A stretch of DNA of 64,000 nucleotides from an uncultured Muribaculaceae bacterium (GCA_910587925.1 CAJUOC010000003.1:1-64000); one strand, 5' to 3'. Numbered from the stretch's first letter, positions 8,622 to 18,228 are shown. Made by a program: numbers and translations. Notes: generated by a model from the letters alone, not told the origin.

Positions 8622-9566
8622 TCAGCGTTCGGCTCTTACAGGATTTGAGATGAAGTCTTCGTAAGCGAGGCGCAGGCCCTGCTCAAGCTCTATGCTGTAT
8701 TTCCAGCCCATCGACAGCGCCTTGCTTACATCCAGTAGCTTGCGCGGTGTACCGTTGGGCATCGTAGAGTCCCACTCAATCTTGCCGGTATAACCCACTA
8801 TGTTGGCGACAAGATTTGTAAGGTCCTTGATGGATATCTCTTTACCGGTGCCTGCATTTACTGTCTCGTTGCCCGTGTAATGATTCATCAAAAATACACA
8901 CAGATTGGCCAGGTCATCTACGTACAGAAACTCACGGAGCGGAGATCCGTCGCCCCAGCAGGTTACTGATGGCAGATTATTTTCTTTGGCCTCGTGAAAT
9001 CGTCTGATAAGCGCAGGTACCACATGCGAGTGCGAAGGATGATAGTTATCATTGGGCCCGTAGAGATTTGTCGGCATCACGGATATATATGAGGTCCCGT
9101 ATTGACGGTTGAGGTACTCGCAGTATTTTAGTCCTGAGATTTTTGCCAGCGCATAGGCTTCATTGGTCTGTTCTAATGCAGACGTGAGCAGGCAGCTCTC
9201 AGGCATCGGTTGCGGAGCCAGTCGCGGGTAGATGCAGGATGATCCGAGAAACTCAAGCTTTTTGCACCCGTTGATCCATGCCGCATGGATTACGTTCATC
9301 TCCAGCATCATGTTTTCGTACATGAAGTCGGCGAGAGCAGTGCGGTTTGCCTCGATTCCCCCGACTTTGGCGGCCGCAAGAAATACATATTCAGGCTTTT
9401 CCGTTTTGAAAAAGTCGTTTACAGCCGCTTGGTTGGTGAGGTCAAGCTCTGCGTGAGTACGGATGACGATATTTGTATACCCTTGCTTCTCAAGCTCGCG
9501 TACAATTGCCGAACCAACCATGCCGCGATGCCCTGCGACGTATATCTTGGAATCTTTTAGCATCAT
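8622..9566 (-). CDS. fcl: GDP-L-fucose synthase
   Basis: Converts GDP-4-keto-6-deoxy-mannose to GDP-L-fucose by epimerisation and NADPH reduction (WcaG). 314 residues, normal length. The Rossmann motif is [16 protein letters not shown] near residue 10. The short-chain dehydrogenase residues appear as LGSSCIYP (Ser) and YALAKISG (Tyr/Lys); [13 protein letters not shown] is also typical. It overlaps gmd by 4 bp (ATGA), so the two are translationally coupled and supply GDP-fucose for surface glycans. Confidence 0.95.
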   Translation of the reverse strand: MMLKDSKIYVAGHRGMVGSAIVRELEKQGYTNIVIRTHAELDLTNQAAVNDFFKTEKPEYVFLAAAKVGGIEANRTALADFMYENMMLEMNVIHAAWINGCKKLEFLGSSCIYPRLAPQPMPESCLLTSALEQTNEAYALAKISGLKYCEYLNRQYGTSYISVMPTNLYGPNDNYHPSHSHVVPALIRRFHEAKENNLPSVTCWGDGSPLREFLYVDDLANLCVFLMNHYTGNETVNAGTGKEISIKDLTNLVANIVGYTGKIEWDSTMPNGTPRKLLDVSKALSMGWKYSIELEQGLRLAYEDFISNPVRAER

Positions 9567-10654
9567 TTCACTATTCCTTTCTCAAGATATTCTTCAAGGT
9601 TTGTACGTACCTGCTCGCCTGCCCGCTCTACAGCTACTTTTGCCATGTCAGCATCCACCATGATGTTGACGAGCTGCTCAAAAGAGGTTTTCTCATTGGG
9701 GTTCCAGCCCAACTGGCGTTTGGCCTTCGAAGGATCGCCCCAAAGATTTACAACGTCTGTCGGACGGTAAAAGTCTTTGGATACCTCTATCAGTATCCTG
9801 CCTGTATTTTTATCGATACCTTTCTCATCGATTCCTTCTCCTTTAAATTCAAGCTCTATGCCGGCCCGGCGGAATGCGAGCAGGCAGAAGTCTCGCACGG
9901 AGTGCTGCTCTCCCGACGCAATGACGAAGTCTTCGGGTTTCTCTTGCTGCAGGATTTGCCACATACATTCTACATAATCCTTGGCGTATCCCCAATCTCG
10001 GAGCGATGAAAGGTTGCCCAAGTACAACTTTTCTTGTTTGCCTTGTGCGATGCGCGCGGCTGCAAGGGTAATCTTGCGTGTCACGAATGTCTCGCCGCGG
10101 CGCTCAGACTCGTGGTTGAAGAGTATACCCGAGCAGGCATACATATTGTATGCCTCACGATACTCTTTGACTATCCAGAAACCATAGAGCTTTGCCACTG
10201 CATATGGTGAATACGGATGGAAAGGGGTGTCTTCGTTTTGGGGGACCTCCTCAACCTTGCCGTATAGCTCAGAGGTTGATGCCTGGTAGAATCTGCATTT
10301 GTCTGCAAGTCCGCACTGGCGGATACCCTCAAGAAGCCGCAATACACCTGTCGCGTCTACGTCAGCAGTAAACTCTGGCGAGTCAAACGAGACCTGCACA
10401 TGGCTCTGAGCGGCGAGATTGTATACTTCGTCGGGTTTTACTTTATTGAGTACCTGTATAATCGACATTGAGTCGCCGAGGTCTGCGTAGTGAAGGTGGA
10501 AGTTTGGTTTACCCTCAAGGTGGGCTATGCGTTCTCTGAAGTCGACAGAAGACCGGCGTATCGTGCCATGTACATCGTATCCCTTCTCCAGCAGAAGCTC
10601 TGCCAGGAATGAGCCGTCTTGTCCGGTGACACCGGTGATGAGTGCTGTTTTCAT
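9563..10654 (-). CDS. gmd: GDP-mannose 4,6-dehydratase
   Basis: First step from GDP-mannose to GDP-L-fucose. About 363 residues. The start at 10654 gives [20 protein letters not shown] with the GxxGxxG nucleotide site, then GTIRRSS. The active site shows ASTSELYGK and [11 protein letters not shown] (Tyr-x3-Lys), with [17 protein letters not shown] typical of Gmd. An upstream extension to 10738 exists but no family member begins there. It is coupled to fcl. A perfect inverted repeat lies about 50 bp upstream. Confidence 0.96.
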   Translation of the reverse strand: MKTALITGVTGQDGSFLAELLLEKGYDVHGTIRRSSVDFRERIAHLEGKPNFHLHYADLGDSMSIIQVLNKVKPDEVYNLAAQSHVQVSFDSPEFTADVDATGVLRLLEGIRQCGLADKCRFYQASTSELYGKVEEVPQNEDTPFHPYSPYAVAKLYGFWIVKEYREAYNMYACSGILFNHESERRGETFVTRKITLAAARIAQGKQEKLYLGNLSSLRDWGYAKDYVECMWQILQQEKPEDFVIASGEQHSVRDFCLLAFRRAGIELEFKGEGIDEKGIDKNTGRILIEVSKDFYRPTDVVNLWGDPSKAKRQLGWNPNEKTSFEQLVNIMVDADMAKVAVERAGEQVRTNLEEYLEKGIVK

Positions 10655-10702
10655 TATGATAGTTTTTGTTCTAAGCAATAATAATGTGAATTTAGATCGT
10701 CT

Positions 10703-10730
10703 CAGACAATATAATGCGATATATTGTCTG
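10703..10730. promoter_or_regulatory. perfect AT-rich inverted repeat upstream of gmd
   Basis: CAGACAATATA (10703-10713) and TATATTGTCTG (10720-10730) form a perfect 11-bp palindrome with a 6-nt centre. It lies 49 bp before the gmd ATG and 139 bp after the stop of the upstream gene on the same strand. It lacks a following T-run, so an operator or leader stem is as likely as a terminator. The remainder of 10655-10868 shows nothing else I can name. Confidence 0.4.
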
Positions 10731-10868
10731 TTAGGCATATGACGTGCCGTTGAAGTACCGGATACAATGTTCCAAGCATACCAAAGAAAATAGCAAATGC
10801 TTTAAATATATCAATGCATGAAGAACGTTGTATTGGCAGTGGATTCGTCGTGCTTATCATAGGCGCAA

Positions 10869-11855
10869 TCAGAATTCGATGAGGTTGAATTTCCCATTGC
10901 CTATCCATGATGCAAATCGCGGGAATCCGGAATTGTACATTTTCCCGGTTTTAAGCAGATATCTGGTATCGGCTTCTTTCAGAAGCATGAGGTCTACAAA
11001 GGTTTTCATATATGCTTCATCTGATCCACGATATTTAATGTGTACGACTTCACCTTCCACAACATATACTTCAGGAATCCGACGGGCTGCTTCAAGGAAT
11101 TTTACACTGTCAGATGCCACAAATACTCGTGTACCGGAAGGATGTTTTTTAATGATGTCTTTTATTTTGCTGATACACTTTGCGATTAGAGTCTGCTGCT
11201 TGTCTTCATCAAGTGTCGCAGACACTCCGGGATGATCTTTAAAATCACCGAGCAATTCCATAAAACGCAGAGACACAGAGATATATCCCCCCCTATTATT
11301 CCGTAATATACGGAGGTGTTTATTTATCTCTGACGCAAGTGTGTCGGAGGGCTTAAACAGTTCGTCGAAGAGATGTTTGAATCTCTTTTTGCGTATTATG
11401 CAATTTGAATATACGTGGGTCTGACCGGTATTGGCAATTTTGTGTCTTAAAGCGCGCGCATTGATATGCTCTTGAAATAATAAACCATTTGCTTCATCGA
11501 CGACAGCTATACTGACAGAGCCTGAGTAACATACATCACTTTTATTTATAAGCCAATTGTACTCGTTTGGGAGCAGATAGTTTTGTAGGTCAAATGGATA
11601 ATCCCAATAGATATTGAATGGAACGCCAACTTTCCGACAAATGTAATATGTTGAGAGTATTCCTCTAAGTTTATCGCATAATCCTGGATTATATTTACAC
11701 CCGTTGACAACATATATTACGGATTTATCTACGTGATTGATTTCGGGTGAATGGTTATGATATAATTCTTCCCGTATATTGGGTTCATAGTAATCTTCTT
11801 TTTTATAATTATAAAAACATTTTAGACTATAAAAAATTGGTGAAAGATACTTCAT
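10869..11855 (-). CDS. probable fucosyltransferase-like glycosyltransferase, AT-rich
   Basis: A 328-residue protein without membrane segments. Its layout resembles GT-B fucosyltransferases of the GT11/GT23/O-FucT type. An early block with a Gly-x-x-Asp-Lys-x-Arg core (GLCDKLRGILSTYYICRKVGVPF) precedes ISVSLRFME, where relatives have the HxRRGD-like GDP-binding strand. Later come RVFVASDSVKFLE, then FVDLMLLKEADTRYLLKTGKMYNSGFPRFAS split over two blocks, like the donor-binding end of O-FucT proteins. It sits upstream of gmd-fcl on the same strand, which make GDP-fucose; this supports the idea. It is visibly more AT-rich than its neighbours, suggesting acquisition with a glycan locus. Donor and acceptor are inferred. 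Confidence 0.55.
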   Translation of the reverse strand: MKYLSPIFYSLKCFYNYKKEDYYEPNIREELYHNHSPEINHVDKSVIYVVNGCKYNPGLCDKLRGILSTYYICRKVGVPFNIYWDYPFDLQNYLLPNEYNWLINKSDVCYSGSVSIAVVDEANGLLFQEHINARALRHKIANTGQTHVYSNCIIRKKRFKHLFDELFKPSDTLASEINKHLRILRNNRGGYISVSLRFMELLGDFKDHPGVSATLDEDKQQTLIAKCISKIKDIIKKHPSGTRVFVASDSVKFLEAARRIPEVYVVEGEVVHIKYRGSDEAYMKTFVDLMLLKEADTRYLLKTGKMYNSGFPRFASWIGNGKFNLIEF

Positions 11856-11926
11856 AAAAAACGTCTGTGATATTTAGATGCAAATTTAGAGATTTATGCA
11901 CAAATGGGCAAATAGATATGCGGGGG

Positions 11927-12835
11927 TCAGAATTGTTTGCGGCGGAAGATGAAGTTGCGGCCGAGGTATTTCTCGCGCACTACGGGATTCTCGGCAAGCT
12001 CCTCAGAGGTGCCCTGGAAGAGGATGCGACCCTCGAAAAGGAGGTAGGCGCGGTCGGTGATAGAGAGTATCTCGGGGGCGTTGTGGTCGGTGATGAGGAT
12101 GCCGATATTCTTCTCCTTGAGTTTATATACCACGGTCTGGATGTCCTCGACGGCGATGGGGTCGACGCCGGCAAAGGGCTCGTCGAGCATGATGAATTTC
12201 GGGTCAATGGCCAGGCAGCGGGCTATCTCGGTACGTCGGCGCTCGCCGCCCGACAGTTGGTCGCCGAGGTTTTTGCGCACTTTCTCGAGGTTAAACTCCG
12301 AGATGAGGCTCTCGAGCTTGTCGCGCTGGTAGTCTTTGGGCTTGCCCGTGAGCTGGAGTATCGAGCGGATATTGTCTTCGACGGTCATCTTGCGGAATAC
12401 CGATGCGTCCTGGGCCAGGTAGCCGATGCCGGCCTTTGCACGCTTGTACACGGGGTATTTGGTGATGTCGAGGTCGTTGAGGTAGATGCGGCCTTCGTTG
12501 GGGGTGATGAGGCCGGTGGTCATGTAGAAGGTGGTGGTCTTGCCGGCGCCGTTCGGGCCGAGCAGCCCGACTATCTCTCCCTGGGTCACGTCGATTGATA
12601 CGTGATTGGCCACGGTGCGCTTGCCGTATTTCTTCACGAGATTGTCGGTGCGGAGCACCATCTTGCCTTCGGCGCTCTCGGGCGCCTCAGGTGCCGGCGC
12701 CTCGGTGTCGACGGGTAATTCGTTTGGAGTCAGTTGCTGCGCATCGGCCTCGGCGAGCTTGATGTCGAGGATATTGGGCGTGTCGGTGGTATCTTGCTCG
12801 CGGCGGTTGCGGTCGAGTCTGAATGATATGGCCAT
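11927..12835 (-). CDS. lptB: LPS export ABC transporter ATP-binding protein
   Basis: Cytosolic ATPase that powers extraction of LPS from the inner membrane. Visible are Walker [11 protein letters not shown]-loop [18 protein letters not shown], signature LSGGERRR, Walker [14 protein letters not shown] and the switch His in LITDHN; the spacing and FRKMT are typical of LptB. At 302 residues it is ~55 longer than usual because of an acidic, Pro/Ala-rich N-terminal extension. A start at 12661 (MVLRTDNLV) would give normal length. A partner for this chain, lptD, lies at 26-28.8 kb. It follows udk by 22 bp on the same strand. Confidence 0.9.
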   Translation of the reverse strand: MAISFRLDRNRREQDTTDTPNILDIKLAEADAQQLTPNELPVDTEAPAPEAPESAEGKMVLRTDNLVKKYGKRTVANHVSIDVTQGEIVGLLGPNGAGKTTTFYMTTGLITPNEGRIYLNDLDITKYPVYKRAKAGIGYLAQDASVFRKMTVEDNIRSILQLTGKPKDYQRDKLESLISEFNLEKVRKNLGDQLSGGERRRTEIARCLAIDPKFIMLDEPFAGVDPIAVEDIQTVVYKLKEKNIGILITDHNAPEILSITDRAYLLFEGRILFQGTSEELAENPVVREKYLGRNFIFRRKQF

Positions 12836-12857
12836 GGAGGGGGAGCGGTGTGTGGGG

Positions 12858-13469
12858 TTAGTGGCTCAGGCGGCTCTCGATATAGTCGGTGAGCAGTCGT
12901 ATGGCCACGGTATTGCTGCCGCCCTGGGGCACGATGAGGTCGGCATAGCGTTTCGACGGCTCGATATACTGGCAGTGCATGGGCTTGAGCACGCCCTCGT
13001 AGCGGTCGATCACCATCTGGGGGGTGCGGCCGCGCTCGATGCAGTCGCGGGCAATCACGCGTATGAGGCGGTCGTCGGCATCGGCATCGACAAATACTTT
13101 CACATCCATCATCTCGCGCAGCACCGGGTCGGTGAGCACCAGGATACCCTCGACGAGCACCACATCGCAGGGCGACACCTCGACTGTCTCAGGCTGGCGC
13201 GTGCATGTGAGATATGAGTAGGTGGGCATCTGTATGGTGTGGCCGGCGCGGAGCTGGCGCAGCTGCTCGGTGAGCAGCGTCCACTCGATGGCGGCCGGCT
13301 CGTCGAAGTTGATTTTGCTGCGCTCCTCCATGGGGATATGGCCGGAGTCCTTGTAATAGGAGTCCTGGGGTATGACGGCCACCTCGCCTGCGGGGAAGCT
13401 GGTGAGAATCTTGTTGACTACGGTGGTTTTGCCGGAGCCTGTACCGCCGGCGATGCCTATGATAATCAT
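12858..13469 (-). CDS. udk: uridine kinase
   Basis: Phosphorylates uridine and cytidine in pyrimidine salvage; cytosolic. 203 residues, normal. It shows the P-loop [13 protein letters not shown], then [46 protein letters not shown] and the lid-region [12 protein letters not shown]. It is the first gene of a pair with lptB on the minus strand and diverges from the lipoprotein gene at 13.6 kb. Confidence 0.95.
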   Translation of the reverse strand: MIIIGIAGGTGSGKTTVVNKILTSFPAGEVAVIPQDSYYKDSGHIPMEERSKINFDEPAAIEWTLLTEQLRQLRAGHTIQMPTYSYLTCTRQPETVEVSPCDVVLVEGILVLTDPVLREMMDVKVFVDADADDRLIRVIARDCIERGRTPQMVIDRYEGVLKPMHCQYIEPSKRYADLIVPQGGSNTVAIRLLTDYIESRLSH

Positions 13470-13544
13470 ATGATGATGTGTAAAACTGTGCGAAGTTACG
13501 CATTTTTTTCCACCTGTAAAAATATTATGGGACAGGCTCTAAAA

Positions 13545-13576
13545 TTTGTTGCATTTAGATAAAAATAGTAAATTTG
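13545..13576 (+). promoter_or_regulatory. Bacteroidetes promoter for the lipoprotein/DUF5723 pair
   Basis: TTTG at 13545-13548 and TAAATTTG at 13569-13576 are separated by 20 bp, an exact match to the Bacteroidetes consensus. The ATG at 13627 follows 50 bp later. This also argues against the earlier in-frame start at 13546, which would lie inside the promoter. Confidence 0.75.
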
Positions 13577-13626
13577 CATTGAAATATCTATTTGCGCGAA
13601 TCAATTATCATTATCAACTTTTACGC

Positions 13627-15384
13627 ATGAATAAATCCGCTATGCTGGGCACGGCGGTGGCCTTGTCAATACTCGGCACCGCCTGTGTCAACGACGACTA
13701 CGACCTGTCGGATATCGATACCACCACGCAGGTGCGGGTCGACGACCTTGTAATCCCGGTCAACATCAGTGATGTGACCATGGGCGACATCATATCGTAT
13801 GATGACGACTCCAAAATCAAACCTGTGACCATCGGAGGTAAGACCTTCTATGCCCTGAGCGAGACCGGCACATTCAGCTCCAAGGAGATAGAGGTGGCAG
13901 CCGTGACGGCGTCGGCGCCGGTACTCAGCTCCACCGAGCGCTATCTCGACCCGGTGGCGGCGCCTGCTCCTGCCCGCAGCGCGGCCTCGGTCACTTATGA
14001 GATTTCCTCGATGGGCAATGATGTCGACTACCGCGCCGGCTCTGTCGACGACGCCATCGTGAGCATCAGCAGTATCCGCACGGAGATGCTTTTTGCCATC
14101 GACCTCAACATCCTCGAGGATATCGACGCCATCAGCAGTGTCGTATTTGACGACGTGCGCATACAGATGCCCGTGGGTCTTGACGCCGACAGCCGCGACG
14201 GCTCCTATGACCCCGCCACCGGCGTGTGGACCGTCGCCCGCCTCGACGCAGGCGCATCGGCCTCGACCCGCGTCGAGCTCCACGTGCACGGCATCGACTT
14301 CGTGCAGTCAGGCACCACAATCGACGACTCCCGCCGGCTGTCGTACAGCGGCGAATTCCGCATCCTTGGCGGTACCGTGACGCTCGGTATCGACGGCGCG
14401 GCTCCCGACCGTCTGCATTTCCGCGCCGACTACCGCCTGACTGACATGGTGGCCACGGCTTTCAGCGGTGTCATCAGTTACCACCTCGAGGGCCTCGACA
14501 TCGCGCCCGTCAGGCTCACCGACCTGCCTGATTTCCTCACCGGCGAGGGTACCGACATCACCCTCTCGGCCCCGCAGATATACCTGGGCGTGAACAATCC
14601 CGTGGCGGCCAACTCGCTCGATTGCGCGGCCGGCCTTACCCTCACCGCCCTGCGCGACAATGCTCCGGCACAGGCATTCTCGCTCGACGGCGGCCGCTCA
14701 TTTGAGGTAGGGCACGACCATGGCGTGGCCGGCCCCTACAACTTTGTGCTGACTCCGCCCTCGGTGTCGGAGCTCAACACTCCCGCGAAATATGAGGCCA
14801 ATCTCAAGCGTGTCGACTTCACATCGCTCTCTGGGCTGCTCGCCGCTCCCGCAGGCTCGGCTGCCGCAGGTCTGCCCACGCAGATCGACATCCATCTCGA
14901 CAATCCCCGTATCCCGACCTCGCCCGTCACCGACTTTGCCCTCGGCCGCAAGCTCCCCGGCGTGGAGGGTACATATGAGCTGGTGGCTCCGCTCTCCATC
15001 ACGGCCGGCTCGCGTATCGTATATACCGACAAGCTCGACGGCTGGAGCGACGAGACTCTCGACGCACTCACCATCTCGACCCTCAGCCTCACCGCCACCG
15101 TGTCAAACAATACTCCGCTGGCCGTAGAGCTCTTTGCCTGGCCCATCGACGTCGACGGCCGCCGCATACCCGGGGTGGAGGTGCGCAGCACACGCCTCGC
15201 CGCCGGCGCTGCCGACGCTCCCGTCACCATCGACATGACCGGCACTGTGACCGGCCTCGACGGCGTGGAAATCGAGGCCCGTGTCGAAGGCTCGGCCGAC
15301 GACTCGGCCCTCACCCCCTCGCAGCGTCTTATACTTAAAAATATACGTGCCCGTGTCAGCGGCTATTACGAAAAAGAATTTTAA
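13627..15384 (+). CDS. large cell-envelope lipoprotein of unknown function
   Basis: A 585-residue lipoprotein with a signal at residues 1-19 and lipobox SILGTAC; an acidic stretch (NDDYDLSDIDT) follows the Cys, as in surface-exported Bacteroidetes lipoproteins. The remainder is rich in Asp, Ala, Thr and Val in beta-strand-like patterns, probably several beta-sandwich units. I see no catalytic motif or family name I can defend. It is followed after 3 bp by a DUF5723 outer-membrane gene, so the two are surely one unit and may interact at the outer membrane. Confidence 0.8.
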   Translation: MNKSAMLGTAVALSILGTACVNDDYDLSDIDTTTQVRVDDLVIPVNISDVTMGDIISYDDDSKIKPVTIGGKTFYALSETGTFSSKEIEVAAVTASAPVLSSTERYLDPVAAPAPARSAASVTYEISSMGNDVDYRAGSVDDAIVSISSIRTEMLFAIDLNILEDIDAISSVVFDDVRIQMPVGLDADSRDGSYDPATGVWTVARLDAGASASTRVELHVHGIDFVQSGTTIDDSRRLSYSGEFRILGGTVTLGIDGAAPDRLHFRADYRLTDMVATAFSGVISYHLEGLDIAPVRLTDLPDFLTGEGTDITLSAPQIYLGVNNPVAANSLDCAAGLTLTALRDNAPAQAFSLDGGRSFEVGHDHGVAGPYNFVLTPPSVSELNTPAKYEANLKRVDFTSLSGLLAAPAGSAAAGLPTQIDIHLDNPRIPTSPVTDFALGRKLPGVEGTYELVAPLSITAGSRIVYTDKLDGWSDETLDALTISTLSLTATVSNNTPLAVELFAWPIDVDGRRIPGVEVRSTRLAAGAADAPVTIDMTGTVTGLDGVEIEARVEGSADDSALTPSQRLILKNIRARVSGYYEKEF

Positions 15385-15387
15385 ACC

Positions 15388-16767
15388 ATGAAGTCATCAG
15401 CAAAGATAGCGCTGGCAATAATCGCGGCATGCTGCGCCGCCGGTGTGTCGGCCCAGAATACATACTCGGGATACTTCCTCGAAAACTACAACTACCGCTT
15501 CCAGATGAACCCCGCCATGGGCAATGCCGACAACTTCGTGTCGATGCCGGCCCTGGGCAATCTCAACCTGGCCATGCGCGGTACACTGCACCTGTCGAGC
15601 GTGCTCTACAACTACGACGGACGCACCGTGCTCTTTACCAATCCCAACATCCCCGCCTCGGAGGTGATGTCAAACATCAAGGATAAAAACCGCCTCGGCG
15701 CCGAAATCAAGCTGGGCGTGCTCAGCGCGGGATTCAAGGCGTGGGGAGGCTACAATACGATTGCCGTAAACGCTGTGGCCGGCGTCAACCTAAACGTGCC
15801 CGGCTCCTTCTTCTCCCTGGCCAAGGAGGGTATATCCAACCGCACATACGACATCAAGGACATGAGCGCCCGCGCCACAGCTTACGCCGAGATAGCTCTG
15901 GGACACTCGCGCGACATCAAGCAGGTGCCCGGCCTGCGTGTGGGCATGGGGCTGAAGTTTCTCGTCGGCATGGCAGGCGTGGACGCGTACTTCAACCGCG
16001 CCCACCTCACCCTCGGCCGCGACAGCTGGACCGCCACCACCAATGCCGATATCTACGCCAATGTAGGCGGCTTCCAGTTTGACCGCAAGACCGACTCCAA
16101 GACCGGACGCGAGTATGTGTCGGGCGCCAATCTCGACGGCGACGGCTCCATCGGCCCCAACGGCTTTGGTCTCGGCTTTGACCTGGGCGCGACTTACCGC
16201 TGGCGCGACTTCAATTTCTCGCTCGCAGTGCTCGACCTGGGCTTTATCAACTTCAGCGACACCAAGTATGCCAGCACCGACGGCGACCGCACCGTGGATA
16301 CCGACTCGTATATCTTCAACCCCAACGATGATGCCGACAACTCGTTTGATCGCGAGTGGGACCGTCTGCGCGGCGATCTCGACAATCTCTACCAGCTCAC
16401 CGACCACGGCGACACCGGCTCGCGCACCCGCGCCCTCGGCGCCACTCTCAATGTAGGCGTGGAGTATACCTTCCCGCTCTACCGCAAGCTGCACTTCGGC
16501 CTGCTCAGCACCACTCGCATCGACGGCCGCTATAGCTGGAGTGAGGCGCGTGTGTCGGCCGGCGTGCATCCCGTGAAGTGCTTCTCGGCCGATGTCAATT
16601 TTGTGGCCGGTACCTTCGGCGTGGGCTTTGGCTGGCTGGTCAATCTGCATACCAAGGGCTTCAACCTCTTCCTGGGCATGGACCGCACCCTTGGCGAAGT
16701 CTCAAAACAGTTTGTACCGCTCAACTCCAACGCATCTGTCAACTTCGGCATAAACTTCCCATTCTAA
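15388..16767 (+). CDS. DUF5723 family outer-membrane beta-barrel protein
   Basis: A 459-residue exported protein with a cleavable signal (KIALAIIAACCAAGVSAQ). Blocks such as YFLENYNYRFQMNPAMGN, and Gly/aromatic-rich beta strands to the final SVNFGINFPF, fit the Bacteroidetes DUF5723 family of predicted outer-membrane barrels. Family function is unknown. It is translated straight after the lipoprotein gene and the unit ends in a strong hairpin terminator at 16781. Confidence 0.75.
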   Translation: MKSSAKIALAIIAACCAAGVSAQNTYSGYFLENYNYRFQMNPAMGNADNFVSMPALGNLNLAMRGTLHLSSVLYNYDGRTVLFTNPNIPASEVMSNIKDKNRLGAEIKLGVLSAGFKAWGGYNTIAVNAVAGVNLNVPGSFFSLAKEGISNRTYDIKDMSARATAYAEIALGHSRDIKQVPGLRVGMGLKFLVGMAGVDAYFNRAHLTLGRDSWTATTNADIYANVGGFQFDRKTDSKTGREYVSGANLDGDGSIGPNGFGLGFDLGATYRWRDFNFSLAVLDLGFINFSDTKYASTDGDRTVDTDSYIFNPNDDADNSFDREWDRLRGDLDNLYQLTDHGDTGSRTRALGATLNVGVEYTFPLYRKLHFGLLSTTRIDGRYSWSEARVSAGVHPVKCFSADVNFVAGTFGVGFGWLVNLHTKGFNLFLGMDRTLGEVSKQFVPLNSNASVNFGINFPF

Positions 16768-16780
16768 GCTTCTAACCGTT

Positions 16781-16820
16781 TAAGTCCGGGGAGCAACCTC
16801 CCCGGACTTAAACTTTTTTT
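16781..16820 (+). terminator. intrinsic terminator after the DUF5723 gene
   Basis: TAAGTCCGGGGAG (16781-16793) and CTCCCCGGACTTA (16798-16810) form a perfect 13-bp stem with a CAAC loop, followed by AACTTTTTTT. The arrangement is a classical Rho-independent terminator. Confidence 0.9.
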
Positions 16821-16840
16821 GAAAAAAATGCGGGTGGGAC

Positions 16841-16871
16841 TTGCACAAGTCGAAATGTATGCCTACCTTTG
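16841..16871 (+). promoter_or_regulatory. promoter of the tRNA-Asn array
   Basis: TTG at 16841-16843, a 20-bp spacer, and TACCTTTG at 16864-16871 match the Bacteroidetes promoter. The first tRNA starts 31 bp after the -7 box. Confidence 0.7.
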
Positions 16872-16902
16872 CAACGCAAAACCCCGGAGGGGGATGCGAA
16901 AC

Positions 16903-16976
16903 GCTTCAATAGCTCAGTCGGTTAGAGCATCTGACTGTTAATCAGAGGGTCGTTGGTTCGAGTCCATCTTGAAGCG
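16903..16976 (+). tRNA. tRNA-Asn (GUU), copy 1
   Basis: A 74-nt cloverleaf: acceptor GCTTCAA/TTGAAGC, D-arm GCTC/GAGC, anticodon stem TCTGA/TCAGA around CTGTTAA with anticodon GTT, T-loop TTCGAGT, discriminator G. The T-stem has one T-T mismatch. CCA is not encoded. Confidence 0.95.
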
Positions 16977-16997
16977 CAAATATATCTTTCTTCAAAT

Positions 16998-17071
16998 GCT
17001 TCAATAGCTCAGTCGGTTAGAGCATCTGACTGTTAATCAGAGGGTCGTTGGTTCGAGTCCATCTTGAAGCG
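16998..17071 (+). tRNA. tRNA-Asn (GUU), copy 2
   Basis: Identical to copy 1. The 21-bp spacer before it is also identical to the next one, giving an exact 95-bp repeat unit. Confidence 0.95.
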
Positions 17072-17092
17072 CAAATATATCTTTCTTCAAAT

Positions 17093-17166
17093 GCTTCAAT
17101 AGCTCAGTCGGTTAGAGCATCTGACTGTTAATCAGAGGGTCGTTGGTTCGAGTCCATCTTGAAGCG
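17093..17166 (+). tRNA. tRNA-Asn (GUU), copy 3
   Basis: Identical to copies 1 and 2. It is followed after 4 bp by the terminator hairpin at 17171. Confidence 0.95.
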
Positions 17167-17170
17167 CACA

Positions 17171-17207
17171 AAAAATCCCGGAAGTCATCGACTCCCGGGA
17201 TTTTTTT
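17171..17207. terminator. bidirectional terminator, tRNA array / AEC gene
   Basis: AAAAATCCCGGAAGT (17171-17185) pairs with ACTCCCGGGATTTTT (17191-17205) with one mismatch and a 5-nt loop. T-runs follow on both strands, so it can stop both the tRNA transcript and the oxalate operon, whose last gene ends at 17220. Confidence 0.9.
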
Positions 17208-17219
17208 GTATCTTGATTA

Positions 17220-18188
17220 TCAGTAGGGGAACATGTTCAGCGCCACATCAGTGAGCCATATCCACAGCGGGCAGAAGCCCATGAAGAGGATGGTCGACAG
17301 TGCCAGAGACGAAGTGCCGGTGGCGACGTAGCAGTTGTAGCGGCTGGCGATGATGATGCCGGAGAAGGCAGGGGGCAGAGCGCCGCAGACGACAAGCATC
17401 TTGAGGTTGGTGGGGTCCATGTGGAATATCAGTCCGACCACGAGCAGCGCCAGAGGCATCACCACCAGCTTGAGCACAGAGCCCATGATGGCCTGGCCGT
17501 TGATGGAAATCTTCACCGAGCTGAGGGTGATACCGGCGGCAAAGACCGCTACAGAGGCATTGGCGCCAGAGATGAGCTTGAACGACGGGTCGAGGTATTC
17601 AGGCCACTTCACACCCAGCAGCACCAGCACCACAGCCAGTATAGGCGCCCATGCCACAGGCTCCTTGATGGCGTTGAGCACAGGCAGCCAGGGATTGGGC
17701 TTCTTGCCGTCGGCGCTCTTCTGAGCCTGGCCGGCATTGAGCAGCGCCAGGCCGATAGGTATACCGAGAGCATTTACCTCAATGGCCACGATGGCTATTA
17801 CAAGACCCACCGAGGGGGAGGTACCGAAGATAGGCTGGAGCACGGCAAATCCCAGGAAGCCGATGGTGGGCGAGCCGCTGATAAGGGCCGATATGGCCGA
17901 CTCGCCGATGGTATCCTTGTAGAATATGCGGAATACGTAGTATACCAGGAAGAAGCAGGCCATCAGCACCACAAACGATATGATGGTGAGCTTGATGTCG
18001 ACACTCAGCATCTCGCGGTTGGCCTTGACGATGGAGAGGAAAAGCGCGGCGGGCAGCGCATAGTTGAGCACCACCTTATTGAGTGTACGGGCGTTTTCGC
18101 CGGTGAAGGCGCCTGTCTTGCCCGAGTAGTAGCCCAGAAGCATTATTACCAGAATCGGGACTATCGCGTATAGAATTATATGTACCAT
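17220..18188 (-). CDS. AEC-family transporter, probable oxalate/formate carrier
   Basis: A 322-residue inner-membrane carrier of the auxin efflux carrier family, with about ten membrane segments. It starts with ILYAIVPILVIMLLGYYSGK; NYALPAALFLSIVKANRE contains the discontinuous-helix region, and SGSPTIGFLGFAVLQPIFG the conserved core. It is the third gene after frc and oxc, the same order as E. coli yfdW-yfdU-yfdV, whose last gene is an AEC carrier. I infer oxalate uptake or oxalate/formate exchange; the sequence does not prove the substrate. An intrinsic terminator separates it from oxc. Confidence 0.82.
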   Translation of the reverse strand: MVHIILYAIVPILVIMLLGYYSGKTGAFTGENARTLNKVVLNYALPAALFLSIVKANREMLSVDIKLTIISFVVLMACFFLVYYVFRIFYKDTIGESAISALISGSPTIGFLGFAVLQPIFGTSPSVGLVIAIVAIEVNALGIPIGLALLNAGQAQKSADGKKPNPWLPVLNAIKEPVAWAPILAVVLVLLGVKWPEYLDPSFKLISGANASVAVFAAGITLSSVKISINGQAIMGSVLKLVVMPLALLVVGLIFHMDPTNLKMLVVCGALPPAFSGIIIASRYNCYVATGTSSLALSTILFMGFCPLWIWLTDVALNMFPY

Positions 18189-18228
18189 AATTCAGGGGTT
18201 TTGAATTGGTGAAACGTCACGGAAATAG

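Noticed and set aside
10655..10868. A small gene between gmd and the fucosyltransferase-like gene
   Set aside because: Frames there are short, without plausible starts or coding-like composition; only the palindrome stands out.
16903..17166. Regular 95-bp repeats resembling a CRISPR array
   Set aside because: The repeat unit is a tRNA-Asn with a full cloverleaf; spacers are identical, and there are no cas genes.
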